A program made the translations under genes and the position numbers. From an uncultured Robinsoniella sp. (GTDB taxonomy: Bacteria > Bacillota > Clostridia > Lachnospirales > Lachnospiraceae), in assembly GCA_900539655.1 (NCBI GenBank), contig UQCR01000118.1, forward strand, positions 1 through 20,366: a stretch of 20,366 nucleotides of DNA, read 5' to 3'. The notes under the pieces were generated by a model. The model did no database searches and was not told the origin of the DNA. It was given only the letters and a program-made list of their open reading frames with translations. Below, in pieces: positions 1 to 6,860 of this stretch (position 1 is the stretch's first letter; each line of letters begins with the position of its first letter).

Positions 1-150
1 TGAGCTGCGAAATGCATCAGGATTTCGGAGCGAATGCCCGCGTGCCGCCAAAAAGGGCTTCGGGAAGGTTAGAAAATGCCAGTTCTGCGGTAAGCCTTCC
101 AAACCAATGTCCTGGTCCGCCCCCTTCTCTTTCCGTACACTACCTCTGCA
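1..150. other. GC-rich block, no convincing gene
   Basis: The first 150 bases are clearly richer in G+C than the AT-rich DNA that follows. Both strands have open frames here, but none has a ribosome site or a recognisable product. Short complementary blocks occur, such as ggaagg at about 63-68 with ccttcc at about 96-101, and gccc with gggc nearby, so the DNA could be a structured repeat or the edge of a neighbouring element outside the window. From about 150 to 285 the sequence is AT-rich and I see nothing further in it. Confidence 0.25.
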
Positions 151-285
151 TACAAAGCGTCATTTATCAGCTAAACCCCAATATAATGCATTTAATAGAA
201 CATTACAAAACGTTCACTATAGTACTAATATCTGAATAGCTTTTTGATTCTGTATTTAGTATTTCTTATCAGGAAGAAGACTCTA

Positions 286-612
286 CTAACGTTCCATCTT
301 GTTCTTATATTCCGTCCCCCAGTCAACCATTGATTCTAAAACGGTATTCAGGCTAAGTCCCGTCTCGGTAAGTTCGTACTCTACACGAGGCGGCACCTCC
401 GGATACACTGTCCTGGTGATCAGTCCCGCCTCCTTCATATCTTTAAGATTAGAAGTCAGAACTTTTTGCGAAATGTTACCTATGGCATTCTTCAATTCCC
501 CAAAACGTTTTTTTCCGCTTAACAAATCCCGGATAATCAAAACTTTCCATCTGTTCCCTATTAAACTCAATGTTGTTTCAACCGGGCACGCCGGCAGATT
601 CTGCTTTTCCAT
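286..612 (-). CDS. HxlR-family transcriptional regulator with N-terminal Cys
   Basis: This is a 108-residue winged-helix DNA-binding protein. The start at 612 is chosen because GGAGGA lies about seven bases upstream; a longer open frame back to 795 would cross the promoter region. Typical HxlR landmarks are visible: CPVETTLSLIGNRWKVLIIRDL near the N-terminus, then GKKRFGELKNAIGNISQKVLTSNLKDMKEAGLI as the recognition region, then the wing VPPRVEYELTETG. Cys9, directly before Pro, sits where the thiol-sensing members YodB, CatR and HypR carry their reactive cysteine. The gene is divergent from the flavoprotein/ABC operon starting at 787, with 174 bases between, so it probably represses or activates that operon and itself. 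Redox sensing is inferred; family assignment is secure. Confidence 0.9.
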   Translation of the reverse strand: MEKQNLPACPVETTLSLIGNRWKVLIIRDLLSGKKRFGELKNAIGNISQKVLTSNLKDMKEAGLITRTVYPEVPPRVEYELTETGLSLNTVLESMVDWGTEYKNKMER

Positions 613-666
613 GCATATTCCTCCATTAGTATCTTTTTGGTACCTTAAGCACTTTATTGTGCCTAC

Positions 667-695
667 TTGCGCAAAGTACTGTATGCATTTAATAT
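667..695 (+). promoter_or_regulatory. Candidate promoter and operator between HxlR and flavoprotein genes
   Basis: TTGCGC at 667-672 and TAATAT at 690-695 are separated by 17 bases and point toward the gene starting at 787. The -35 box lies in the perfect palindrome TTGCGCAA (667-674). A second short inverted repeat, GCAC-N6-GTGC, lies just to the left, and GTAC occurs on both sides. This is where a dimeric HxlR protein would be expected to bind. The -35 box is not consensus. Confidence 0.4.
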
Positions 696-786
696 ATTCT
701 ATATAGAAATTGATGTCAATAGCCATGAAAACAGGACACGCATTAGCGGCACTGGATTTTAAGACAGACTCAAGGGAGGATTGTAA

Positions 787-1401
787 ATGGAACATAAATA
801 TCTGAGTATTTTGAGAAAAATTAAAAGTGTAACTATATCTACTGTCACAGGAGACGGACTACCACAGGCAAGGATCATCGATGTGATGCTTGTTGAAAAT
901 AACTCCTTATATTTTTGTACTGCCAGAGGAAAAGATTTTTACACTGAACTACTGGAAAATGAAGCTGTTGCTGTAGTCGGTATGACGAAAAATTATGAAA
1001 TGATTCGTTTAAGCGGCAAAGCAGTGCATCTGCAAAACCAAAAGAACCTGATTGATAAAATATTTAAATTTAACCCCATAATGAACGGGGTTTATCCCGG
1101 GGAATCCCGTTATATCTTAGAACCATTTTGCATAAACAGCGGTTCCCTGGAATATTTTGATATAAGTTCAACTCCTGTATACAGAGAATATGATTCATTT
1201 GGCAACATAGATTCCACTGTGACAGGATTCGAAATAACCGGGGAGTGCATTGCCTGCGGCACTTGTGCAAAAAAATGTCCGCAAAAATGTATTGATTCCC
1301 AACCGGCATATACCATCCGGCAGCAACACTGCCTGCACTGTGGATTATGTTATGAAACCTGTCCCGTAAAAGCGATTAAAAGGAGAAAGAAAATATGTTA
1401 A
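787..1401 (+). CDS. PPOX-type flavoprotein with C-terminal 2x[4Fe-4S] ferredoxin domain
   Basis: This 204-residue protein joins an N-terminal pyridoxamine-5'-phosphate-oxidase-like split beta-barrel (about residues 1-130, probably FMN-binding) to a bacterial ferredoxin domain. The iron-sulfur ligands are visible as two CxxCxxCxxxC motifs: C154, C157, C160, C164 and C182, C185, C188, C192, each with Pro after the fourth Cys. An extra C168 lies between them. It probably transfers electrons between ferredoxin-type partners and a flavin-bound substrate in the cytoplasm; the substrate is unknown. The start has AAGGGAGG ten bases upstream. Its end overlaps the next gene by seven bases, indicating translational coupling with the ABC transporter, and the HxlR gene is divergent upstream. 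Confidence 0.88.
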   Translation: MEHKYLSILRKIKSVTISTVTGDGLPQARIIDVMLVENNSLYFCTARGKDFYTELLENEAVAVVGMTKNYEMIRLSGKAVHLQNQKNLIDKIFKFNPIMNGVYPGESRYILEPFCINSGSLEYFDISSTPVYREYDSFGNIDSTVTGFEITGECIACGTCAKKCPQKCIDSQPAYTIRQQHCLHCGLCYETCPVKAIKRRKKIC

Positions 1402-2933
1402 TGGATATTTGGATTTTACTAACGGAACGAAGTGCATTTTTTATTAATCTGTGCCTGGAACATTTAAAAATTTCAGTTATTTCTATCGTGATTGCAATTC
1501 TAGTAGGCGGTATTCTCGGCATTCTGGTAAGCGAATTCCGCCGTTCATCGAGGCCTGTACTTGGTATCATCAACTTTCTGTACACCATTCCATCGATTTC
1601 TATGCTGGGATTCCTGATTCCCTTTTCGGGCATCGGAAACGTAACTGCCGTGATTGCGCTTACCTTTTATGCGTTAATGCCAATGGTGCGCAATACCTAT
1701 ACCGGTATCACAAATGTGGATGAAAATATCATTGAAGCTGCAAGGGGAATGGGCAGTACGGACAGCCAGATCTTATTTAAAATCAAACTTCCGTTAGCCC
1801 TGCCGGTAATTATGTCAGGAATCCGCAATATGGTAATCATGACTATTGCTTTAGCAGGTATTGCCTCCTTCATAGGTGCCGGTGGTCTGGGGGTTGCCAT
1901 TTACAGAGGAATCACTACCAACAATGCTGCAATGACTATGGCTGGCAGTCTGCTCATCGCTGTGATCGCACTGCTATCTGACTTTATACTGGGATTGGTT
2001 GAAAAGCTCCTTCAGAGAAAAAGAAGAACGAAGAACAGGAAAAAATTATCCATGATAATAGCCGGTGTCATCCTTATCATTATCGTGTCTGCTGCCGCAG
2101 CCTTTTTCCATAAATCGAAAAAAGACACCATACATATTGCAACAAAGCCAATGACAGAGCAGTATATCCTGGGAGAAATGCTGGGCATTCTGATTGAAGA
2201 CTATACCTCATTGAACGTTAAGATCACCCAGGGTGTAGGCGGCGGTACCTCTAATATCCAGCCCGCAATGGAGAAAGGTGAATTTGATGTCTATCCGGAA
2301 TACACCGGGACCGGATGGAACATGGTTCTTAAGAGAAATGAGCTTTATACAGAGGAGATGTTCGGGCAGTTACAGTCCGGTTATGAGACCGGTTATGGAA
2401 TGGAATGGACCGGCATGTACGGATTCGCCAACAGCTATGCACTTGCAGTCAGAAAAGATATCGCTGACAAATATAACCTGAAGAAGATTTCGGACCTTCA
2501 GGCAGTTTCTTCCGATCTGACCTTTGGCGCTGAGTACGATTTTTATGAACGGGAAGACGGTTATACCCCTCTCTGTGATACGTATGGGCTTACATTCAAG
2601 AATACCGTTGATCTGGATATCGGATTAAAGTATCAGGCGATCAATGAAAAGAAGATTGATGTGATGCCGATTTTTACAACCGACGGACAGTACAGCGTCT
2701 CAGATATCATTGTGCTGGAAGATGACAAAACTTTCTACCCTTCCTATCAATGCGGAAACGTTGTCCGCTCAGAAGTGCTAAAGGAAAATCCGGACCTTGC
2801 CGAAATATTTGATATGGTTCAAAATATTTTAACCGATAAAGAAATGGCTGAGATGAATTACAATGTAGAAAACAATGGCGCGGAACCCAGAGAAACTGCA
2901 CTTGCTTTTTTAAAAGAAAAAGGATTAATTTAA
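1395..2933 (+). CDS. ABC importer permease fused to substrate-binding domain (OpuB/OpuC/EgtU-like)
   Basis: This is a 512-residue fusion. Residues 1-205 form a BPD-type permease with about five or six membrane segments and the ATPase-contacting EAA loop at 114-137 (EAARGMGSTDSQILFKIKLP begins it). A further membrane helix at about 218-238 leads to an extracellular substrate-binding domain, 244-512, with the QAT-family hallmark DVYPEYTGTGW and later FGAEYDFYEREDGY. Family members import choline, carnitine, glycine betaine or, in EgtU, ergothioneine; the substrate cannot be read here. The fused architecture and length resemble EgtU and OpuF-like proteins more than separate OpuCB/OpuCC subunits. 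It begins at ATG 1395, inside the end of the flavoprotein gene, with AGGAGA at 1381-1386. Confidence 0.9.
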   Translation: MLMDIWILLTERSAFFINLCLEHLKISVISIVIAILVGGILGILVSEFRRSSRPVLGIINFLYTIPSISMLGFLIPFSGIGNVTAVIALTFYALMPMVRNTYTGITNVDENIIEAARGMGSTDSQILFKIKLPLALPVIMSGIRNMVIMTIALAGIASFIGAGGLGVAIYRGITTNNAAMTMAGSLLIAVIALLSDFILGLVEKLLQRKRRTKNRKKLSMIIAGVILIIIVSAAAAFFHKSKKDTIHIATKPMTEQYILGEMLGILIEDYTSLNVKITQGVGGGTSNIQPAMEKGEFDVYPEYTGTGWNMVLKRNELYTEEMFGQLQSGYETGYGMEWTGMYGFANSYALAVRKDIADKYNLKKISDLQAVSSDLTFGAEYDFYEREDGYTPLCDTYGLTFKNTVDLDIGLKYQAINEKKIDVMPIFTTDGQYSVSDIIVLEDDKTFYPSYQCGNVVRSEVLKENPDLAEIFDMVQNILTDKEMAEMNYNVENNGAEPRETALAFLKEKGLI

Positions 2934-2947
2934 GAAGGAGGTAAAAA

Positions 2948-3679
2948 ATGCCAATTATACAATTCAAAGATATAGAAAAAAAATATGATAAAAATTCCAT
3001 CATTACAAATTTCAACCTGGATATCGAAAAAGGAGAATTTCTTACCGTTATCGGTTCTTCCGGATGTGGCAAGACAACATTATTAAAGATGATAAACGGC
3101 CTGCTGCTCCCGGACAGCGGCAGTGTCCTGGTTAATCAGAAGGACATTAAGAATGAAGATTTGATTGCTCTCCGGCGAAGTATCGGGTACTGCATCCAGG
3201 GAAGCGTCCTCTTCCCTCACATGTCAGTGGAAGAAAATATATCCTATGTCCCAAACCTGCTGAACCATCACAACAAAAAGAAAACCCACGATGCCGTTAC
3301 AAAATGGATGAAAATCGTAGGACTCACTGACGATATGCGTATGCGCTATCCGTCAGAACTTTCAGGCGGCCAGCAGCAGCGTGTGGGAATTGCCCGCGCA
3401 CTGGCTTCATCACCTGATATCTTACTGATGGATGAACCCTTTGGTGCCGTTGATGAAATCACCAGAGTGCAGCTGCAAAAGGAAATCAAAGAGATCCATC
3501 ATAAAACGGGCATTACCATTATCTTTGTCACCCATGACATATCCGAAGCATTGCTGCTGGGCACAAAAGTCCTGGTATTAGACCAGGGTGCTGTCCAGCA
3601 ATATGACACGCCGGAACATGTAGCCCACATGCCAGCTAATTCATTCGTTGAAAAATTGCTGAACGGAAAAGGGATATAA
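2948..3679 (+). CDS. ABC transporter ATP-binding protein (OpuCA/EgtV-like, no CBS domains)
   Basis: This 243-residue ATPase powers the permease/binding-protein fusion encoded 14 bases upstream. Walker A is GSSGCGKT (36-43), the Q-loop glutamine is Q84, the signature is LSGGQQQR (138-145), Walker B is ILLMDEP (158-164) followed by the D-loop, and the switch histidine is H196. The protein ends soon after the ATPase core, so it lacks the C-terminal CBS pair that gives OpuA and OpuCA-type osmoprotectant transporters their ionic-strength response. That argues against a classical osmotic-stress role and fits EgtV-like ATPases. AAGGAGG precedes the ATG by about six bases. No clear terminator follows. 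Confidence 0.92.
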   Translation: MPIIQFKDIEKKYDKNSIITNFNLDIEKGEFLTVIGSSGCGKTTLLKMINGLLLPDSGSVLVNQKDIKNEDLIALRRSIGYCIQGSVLFPHMSVEENISYVPNLLNHHNKKKTHDAVTKWMKIVGLTDDMRMRYPSELSGGQQQRVGIARALASSPDILLMDEPFGAVDEITRVQLQKEIKEIHHKTGITIIFVTHDISEALLLGTKVLVLDQGAVQQYDTPEHVAHMPANSFVEKLLNGKGI

Positions 3680-3804
3680 TTATTTGATCAGAGAGAGGAC
3701 CTCCTGTAATCCATTTACAACAATTGGTTCTTCTATCTCACATCAAGGTGACTCCCAATAAATCACAAGATGTTTCGCTTGTCTGATTAGTGATACCAGT
3801 TTTT

Positions 3805-3832
3805 ATTATGGCAGATTATGACAGGTTGTCAA
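3805..3832 (-). promoter_or_regulatory. Orphan sigma-A-like promoter on the minus strand
   Basis: Read on the minus strand, TTGACA (3832-3827) is followed after 16 bases by CATAAT (3810-3805), or after 17 bases by ATAATA. It points at the 3' end of the ATPase gene. The DNA downstream holds no gene, only an eight-codon ATG ORF overlapping an AGGAGG. It could drive an antisense transcript or be left over from a deleted gene. Confidence 0.4.
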
Positions 3833-3964
3833 GCGCTGCCTTAGAAATATCTCTTCTATTTAAGACAGCCCCGTAATACTATATAAAGAACCGGCAGATT
3901 GTACCGCTTTTTACCCGTCAGCCGCTTCGGTCACTTAAAAATCAGAACTGATAAGGAGATGTCC

Positions 3965-5317
3965 ATGAAACGTATATCCATCGTTATTCTAATTTCCATG
4001 CTCATATGCCCCGCCTTACTTCTGACGGTATATGCAATGCCGGACTGGCCTTCTGATGTCTGGATTCAGGCAGAAGCCGGAGTGGTAGTTGATATGGACT
4101 CCGGTGCAGTTCTTCTGGGTCAGAATATAGATACCCCCTACCCTCCAGCCAGTATTACGAAGCTTCTGACCGCTTTGATTGTTCTGGAGAACAGCAATTT
4201 AGAAGATGTTGTGACTTTCTCCGAGGATGCTGTAAATAATGTGGAAGAAGGCAGCGGCAACAAACTCAATGTTGCTGCGGGTGACAAATTAACCGTGGAG
4301 GACTGCCTCTATTCCCTGCTACTGCACTCCTGTAATCAGGTGGCAAATGCACTGGCTGAACATGTTGCGGGAAGCCGTGAGGCATTTGTGCAGATGATGA
4401 ACGATAAAATAGCGGCACTTGGATGTACAAAAAGCCACTTTGCGAATCCATCCGGATTAAATGATGACACGCAGGTCGTCACCGCATATGAAATGGCACG
4501 CATCGCTCAGGCAGCATTTTCCAATCCAAAGCTGCTGGAAATCGACTCTTCCCTTTCACATGAGATCAGTCCCACTCTGAATAACCCCAACGGGATCACG
4601 ATATATATGGAACATAAGCTGGTCAGCACTTCTGATGAAAACAGTGAATTCTACTGTCCCTTTGCAATTGGCGGCAAAACCGGATACACCACTCCCGCCG
4701 GAAATACGCTGGTAACTTATGCAGAACAGGACGGACGCAGACTGATCAGCGTCATCTTAAGGGGCACACCATCCCAATATTATCTGGATAGTAAAGCTCA
4801 GTTAGAAAGCGGACTTCAAAACTTCAAGAATCTGGATATATCCAAATACGACAGTACAGAAAATCTCTTCCGGGAACCAGTTACTATAAATGGAACTACC
4901 TACGAACCGTCCCAGCTGGAACTTGCAAATAACAGTATGATCTCCGTCCCTGCGGATACCACGGACTTTAAAGGCATAAAACGCATCTTAATCAAAGGCC
5001 TGCCCCAAAATCCCCCTGCCAGCGCAGTTGGCGTCATCCGGTATGACTACGGGGAACATCACCTGGGCTACGCATACCTGTTAAAAAAAGACAGCGTTGA
5101 GACATCTGCAAAGGTATCGGCTTCCCCCAAAAAATCAGAAACACCGCAAAGTGACCCTCCCCGGAATCTGTCAGATACAGATCTTCCCGAATCTGTGGAA
5201 AACCGACAGGAGGGCATTGATCCCCAGAGTAAACTTCTGTTTTTAGCTGTTTTAATCATAGCGGGGATCGCCTGGTGCGCAGTGTCGTTTGGGTCCGGAA
5301 AAGAGGATTCACAGTAG
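3965..5317 (+). CDS. D-alanyl-D-alanine carboxypeptidase (serine peptidase S11, DacF/PBP5-like)
   Basis: This 450-residue low-molecular-weight penicillin-binding protein trims the terminal D-Ala from peptidoglycan stem peptides outside the membrane. I place the start at ATG 3965, which has AAGGAG six bases upstream and opens a signal peptide (residues 1-24, ending VYAM). An open frame extends back to a TTG at 3899 but lacks a ribosome site. The active-site motifs are SITK (63-66, catalytic Ser63), SCN (122-124) and KTG (238-240). A C-terminal beta domain follows, then a low-complexity Pro/Ser/Glu linker and a terminal hydrophobic helix (about 420-440), here a true membrane-spanning anchor. 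It has no evident link to the transporter operon, which lies 285 bases upstream. Confidence 0.93.
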   Translation: MKRISIVILISMLICPALLLTVYAMPDWPSDVWIQAEAGVVVDMDSGAVLLGQNIDTPYPPASITKLLTALIVLENSNLEDVVTFSEDAVNNVEEGSGNKLNVAAGDKLTVEDCLYSLLLHSCNQVANALAEHVAGSREAFVQMMNDKIAALGCTKSHFANPSGLNDDTQVVTAYEMARIAQAAFSNPKLLEIDSSLSHEISPTLNNPNGITIYMEHKLVSTSDENSEFYCPFAIGGKTGYTTPAGNTLVTYAEQDGRRLISVILRGTPSQYYLDSKAQLESGLQNFKNLDISKYDSTENLFREPVTINGTTYEPSQLELANNSMISVPADTTDFKGIKRILIKGLPQNPPASAVGVIRYDYGEHHLGYAYLLKKDSVETSAKVSASPKKSETPQSDPPRNLSDTDLPESVENRQEGIDPQSKLLFLAVLIIAGIAWCAVSFGSGKEDSQ

Positions 5318-5398
5318 GCCGCTTACTTCTAATACTAAGATGATATCTGCATTTTTAATAGTGGAAAGCCGGTGGGCAATGACAAAAGAGGTGCGTCC
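5309..5398 (-). pseudogene. Fossil of an ABC exporter ATPase C-terminus
   Basis: On the minus strand, 5398-5330 encodes 23 residues, GRTSFVIAHRLSTIKNADII and LVL, then drifts to a stop at 5309-5311. This is the H-loop region that closes the nucleotide-binding domain of MdlB/MsbA-type ABC exporters, with the switch His in IAHRLST. Nothing upstream (higher coordinates) continues the domain in any frame I checked, and the usual tail after the D-loop is missing. It is therefore a short relic lying against the end of the carboxypeptidase gene, with which its stop codon overlaps on the opposite strand. Confidence 0.75.
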
Positions 5399-5545
5399 CT
5401 CATTTCTTCCATTACCTTTTCCTCCTTTGGTAATTTCAAATTTACCTTATTATACAACATTCCAAAACTACTTTCACTAAGAATTTTATCCTAAATAGAA
5501 AGAAAAATAATCTTTCCCGTATATTTTCCACCAACCTGAAAAAGC

Positions 5546-5586
5546 TATCATTACAAATAAATGATACGGCCTGAACGGCTGAACGG
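5546..5586. promoter_or_regulatory. Inverted repeat and tandem octamer before DUF305 gene
   Basis: A perfect 7-bp inverted repeat, TATCATT-N7-AATGATA (5546-5552 and 5560-5566), is followed by two adjacent copies of CTGAACGG (5571-5578, 5579-5586); the second runs into the ribosome site GGAGG. Their position in the DUF305 leader suggests an operator or mRNA element. No clean promoter was recognised. Confidence 0.35.
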
Positions 5587-5594
5587 AGGTCTTT

Positions 5595-6335
5595 ATGGAT
5601 AAAAAAGGATTTTACTGGACAATGGGAATTATTGCTGCTCTTTTGGTAGTACTTTTAATCTGGCTGTTTTTTTCCGGAAAAAACAAAACTGCACCAATGC
5701 CTAATACGGATACGAACGCCACTCAGGTTACTACAAATAGCAGTGCTTCAGACCACAACGGCATGAACCATGATAAGTCTGATCCTGTGGACACTAATCT
5801 TGCTTCTTATTTGGATGAACAGGATGATGAAATGGAAGATATGATGGAAGACATGATGGATATAGACAAATCAGGCTATGCTGCCGTGGATTTTTTGAAA
5901 GGTATGATTCCACATCATGAAGCAGCTATATCCATGTCACAAAGTTATTTGAAATATGGAGGCAGCAACGCAGAACTGAAAAAGCTGGCAAATGATATTA
6001 TCGAGGTACAAAAACAGGAAATCGATCAAATGGAAACCCTTGTAAGGGAATTGAAAGCTTCCGGTAAACAGGATCCTGAACAGGAAAATGCTTATCTGGA
6101 CGAGTACAAAAAAATGTTTTCTTCCCATCAGATGAACCACACTACTGCCGTCAATGTAGAAGCAGCTTTTGCAGAAGGAATGATTATGCACCATCAAATG
6201 GCAATCGAGATGGCTGAATCCATTTTAAACTATACCGATGAAGAGCAGGTTATTACCCTTGCCCAAAATATCATCACCACTCAGAAAGAAGAAATATCAC
6301 AGATGGAAGCACTTCTTAAAGAAGTGTCCCAGTAG
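5595..6335 (+). CDS. Membrane-anchored tandem DUF305 protein
   Basis: This 246-residue protein has an N-terminal membrane anchor (about residues 8-26) and a Thr/Asn/Ser-rich linker, then an acidic Met-rich stretch (EMEDMMEDMMDI, 79-90). Two DUF305 helical repeats follow, about 98-155 and 190-243. Each begins with a His pair: GMIPHHEAA (H107, H108) and GMIMHHQMA (H199, H200), and each ends in a similar Q-E-I-x-Q-M-E helix. DUF305 has a ferritin-like helical fold, and some members (CopM) bind copper outside the membrane; the Met-rich stretch and His pairs fit extracytoplasmic metal binding, which is inference. The start has CGGAGG eight bases upstream. It appears monocistronic. Confidence 0.88.
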   Translation: MDKKGFYWTMGIIAALLVVLLIWLFFSGKNKTAPMPNTDTNATQVTTNSSASDHNGMNHDKSDPVDTNLASYLDEQDDEMEDMMEDMMDIDKSGYAAVDFLKGMIPHHEAAISMSQSYLKYGGSNAELKKLANDIIEVQKQEIDQMETLVRELKASGKQDPEQENAYLDEYKKMFSSHQMNHTTAVNVEAAFAEGMIMHHQMAIEMAESILNYTDEEQVITLAQNIITTQKEEISQMEALLKEVSQ

Positions 6336-6439
6336 AATTAAAAGTCATTTCATTTTAGCAATTTTTTATAATTAGAGTCATTTTTTGTTAATTTGAATCA
6401 TTTTTTAGCAGTTCGTCTCGAATCGTGTCGTAAAATGAA

Positions 6440-6468
6440 TTGACTTAATCCACTTAGAATTATATACT
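6440..6468 (+). promoter_or_regulatory. Strong sigma-A promoter for a short transcript
   Basis: TTGACT (6440-6445) and TATACT (6463-6468) are exactly 17 bases apart, each one mismatch from consensus. The region just upstream (6340-6405) is very AT-rich and carries repeated TCATTTTTT runs, resembling an UP element. No coding region starts downstream on this strand; a terminator-like hairpin begins 40 bases after the -10 box. Confidence 0.55.
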
Positions 6469-6474
6469 ATAGAA

Positions 6475-6540
6475 CGTGTTAACTTCTTAATTCGACACAT
6501 ATGATTCTTAGCCCAGATCCCACGTCTGGGCTAATTCATT
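6475..6540 (+). ncRNA. Candidate small RNA of about 65 nt
   Basis: A transcript from the 6440-6468 promoter would begin near 6475 and run into the hairpin at 6508-6534, giving an RNA of roughly 65 nt with an unstructured AU-rich 5' half. There is no ribosome site or credible ORF in it. No known RNA family was recognised. The CGACAC at 6493-6498 is complementary to GTGTCG at 6425-6430 just before the promoter. Confidence 0.35.
6508..6540 (+). terminator. Intrinsic terminator-like hairpin
   Basis: A perfect 10-bp stem TTAGCCCAGA / TCTGGGCTAA (6508-6517, 6525-6534) encloses a 7-base loop and is followed by TTCATTTT. The U-tract is imperfect, but stem and position fit termination of the short transcript or of read-through from the DUF305 gene. 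Confidence 0.5.
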
Positions 6541-6572
6541 TTCCGCTTTATTTATTTACCCGGATTCTGGCA

Positions 6573-6677
6573 TCAGCAGGCCCGCAATACCCGCTGTACG
6601 CAAGCCATGCCCTTCACCAATTCATACTCCTCTGTCTGTATGGCTGAATTTTGTGTCCTATCATACTTTTCCCCCAT
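6573..6677 (-). CDS. Small ORF, 34 codons, possible gene remnant
   Basis: This frame starts at ATG 6677 and ends at TGA 6573. It encodes MGEKYDRTQNSAIQTEEYEL followed by VKGMACVQRVLRAC. The composition looks protein-like (charged N-terminal part, amphipathic end), but there is no good ribosome site. I do not recognise a family. It is more likely a relic or chance frame than an active gene. Confidence 0.2.
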   Translation of the reverse strand: MGEKYDRTQNSAIQTEEYELVKGMACVQRVLRAC

Positions 6678-6799
6678 AAAACATTCATTCAGGAATATAA
6701 AATTAATATTTCGTGGCATTAAACCAGTTATTCAATACATTTTCTAACACATATATACATATTCCGCTATAATGTACTTGTATTTAATTTTTCAATTTA

Positions 6800-6829
6800 T
6801 ACTCCGCAACTCCCACACGCTGCGGAGTA
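6800..6829 (-). terminator. Hairpin downstream of first URO-D gene
   Basis: TACTCCGCA (6800-6808) and TGCGGAGTA (6821-6829) form a perfect 9-bp stem with a 12-base loop, 31 bases beyond the stop of the minus-strand gene at 6861. On that strand it is followed by AU-rich sequence without a solid U run, so it is a plausible but imperfect terminator. Confidence 0.45.
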
Positions 6830-6860
6830 CTCCCCAAAAATCTAAATTCAATATTATCTG

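Noticed and set aside
613..795. N-terminal extension of the HxlR frame to 795
   Set aside because: The 612 start has a good ribosome site and gives the usual HxlR length; the extension would cover the divergent promoter.
3899..3964. Upstream TTG start for the carboxypeptidase
   Set aside because: No ribosome site, and it would bury the signal peptide behind 22 charged residues; ATG 3965 has AAGGAG.
6425..6498. GTGTCG/CGACAC pair as transposon inverted repeats
   Set aside because: Only six bases and no transposase; more simply part of the promoter/small-RNA unit.
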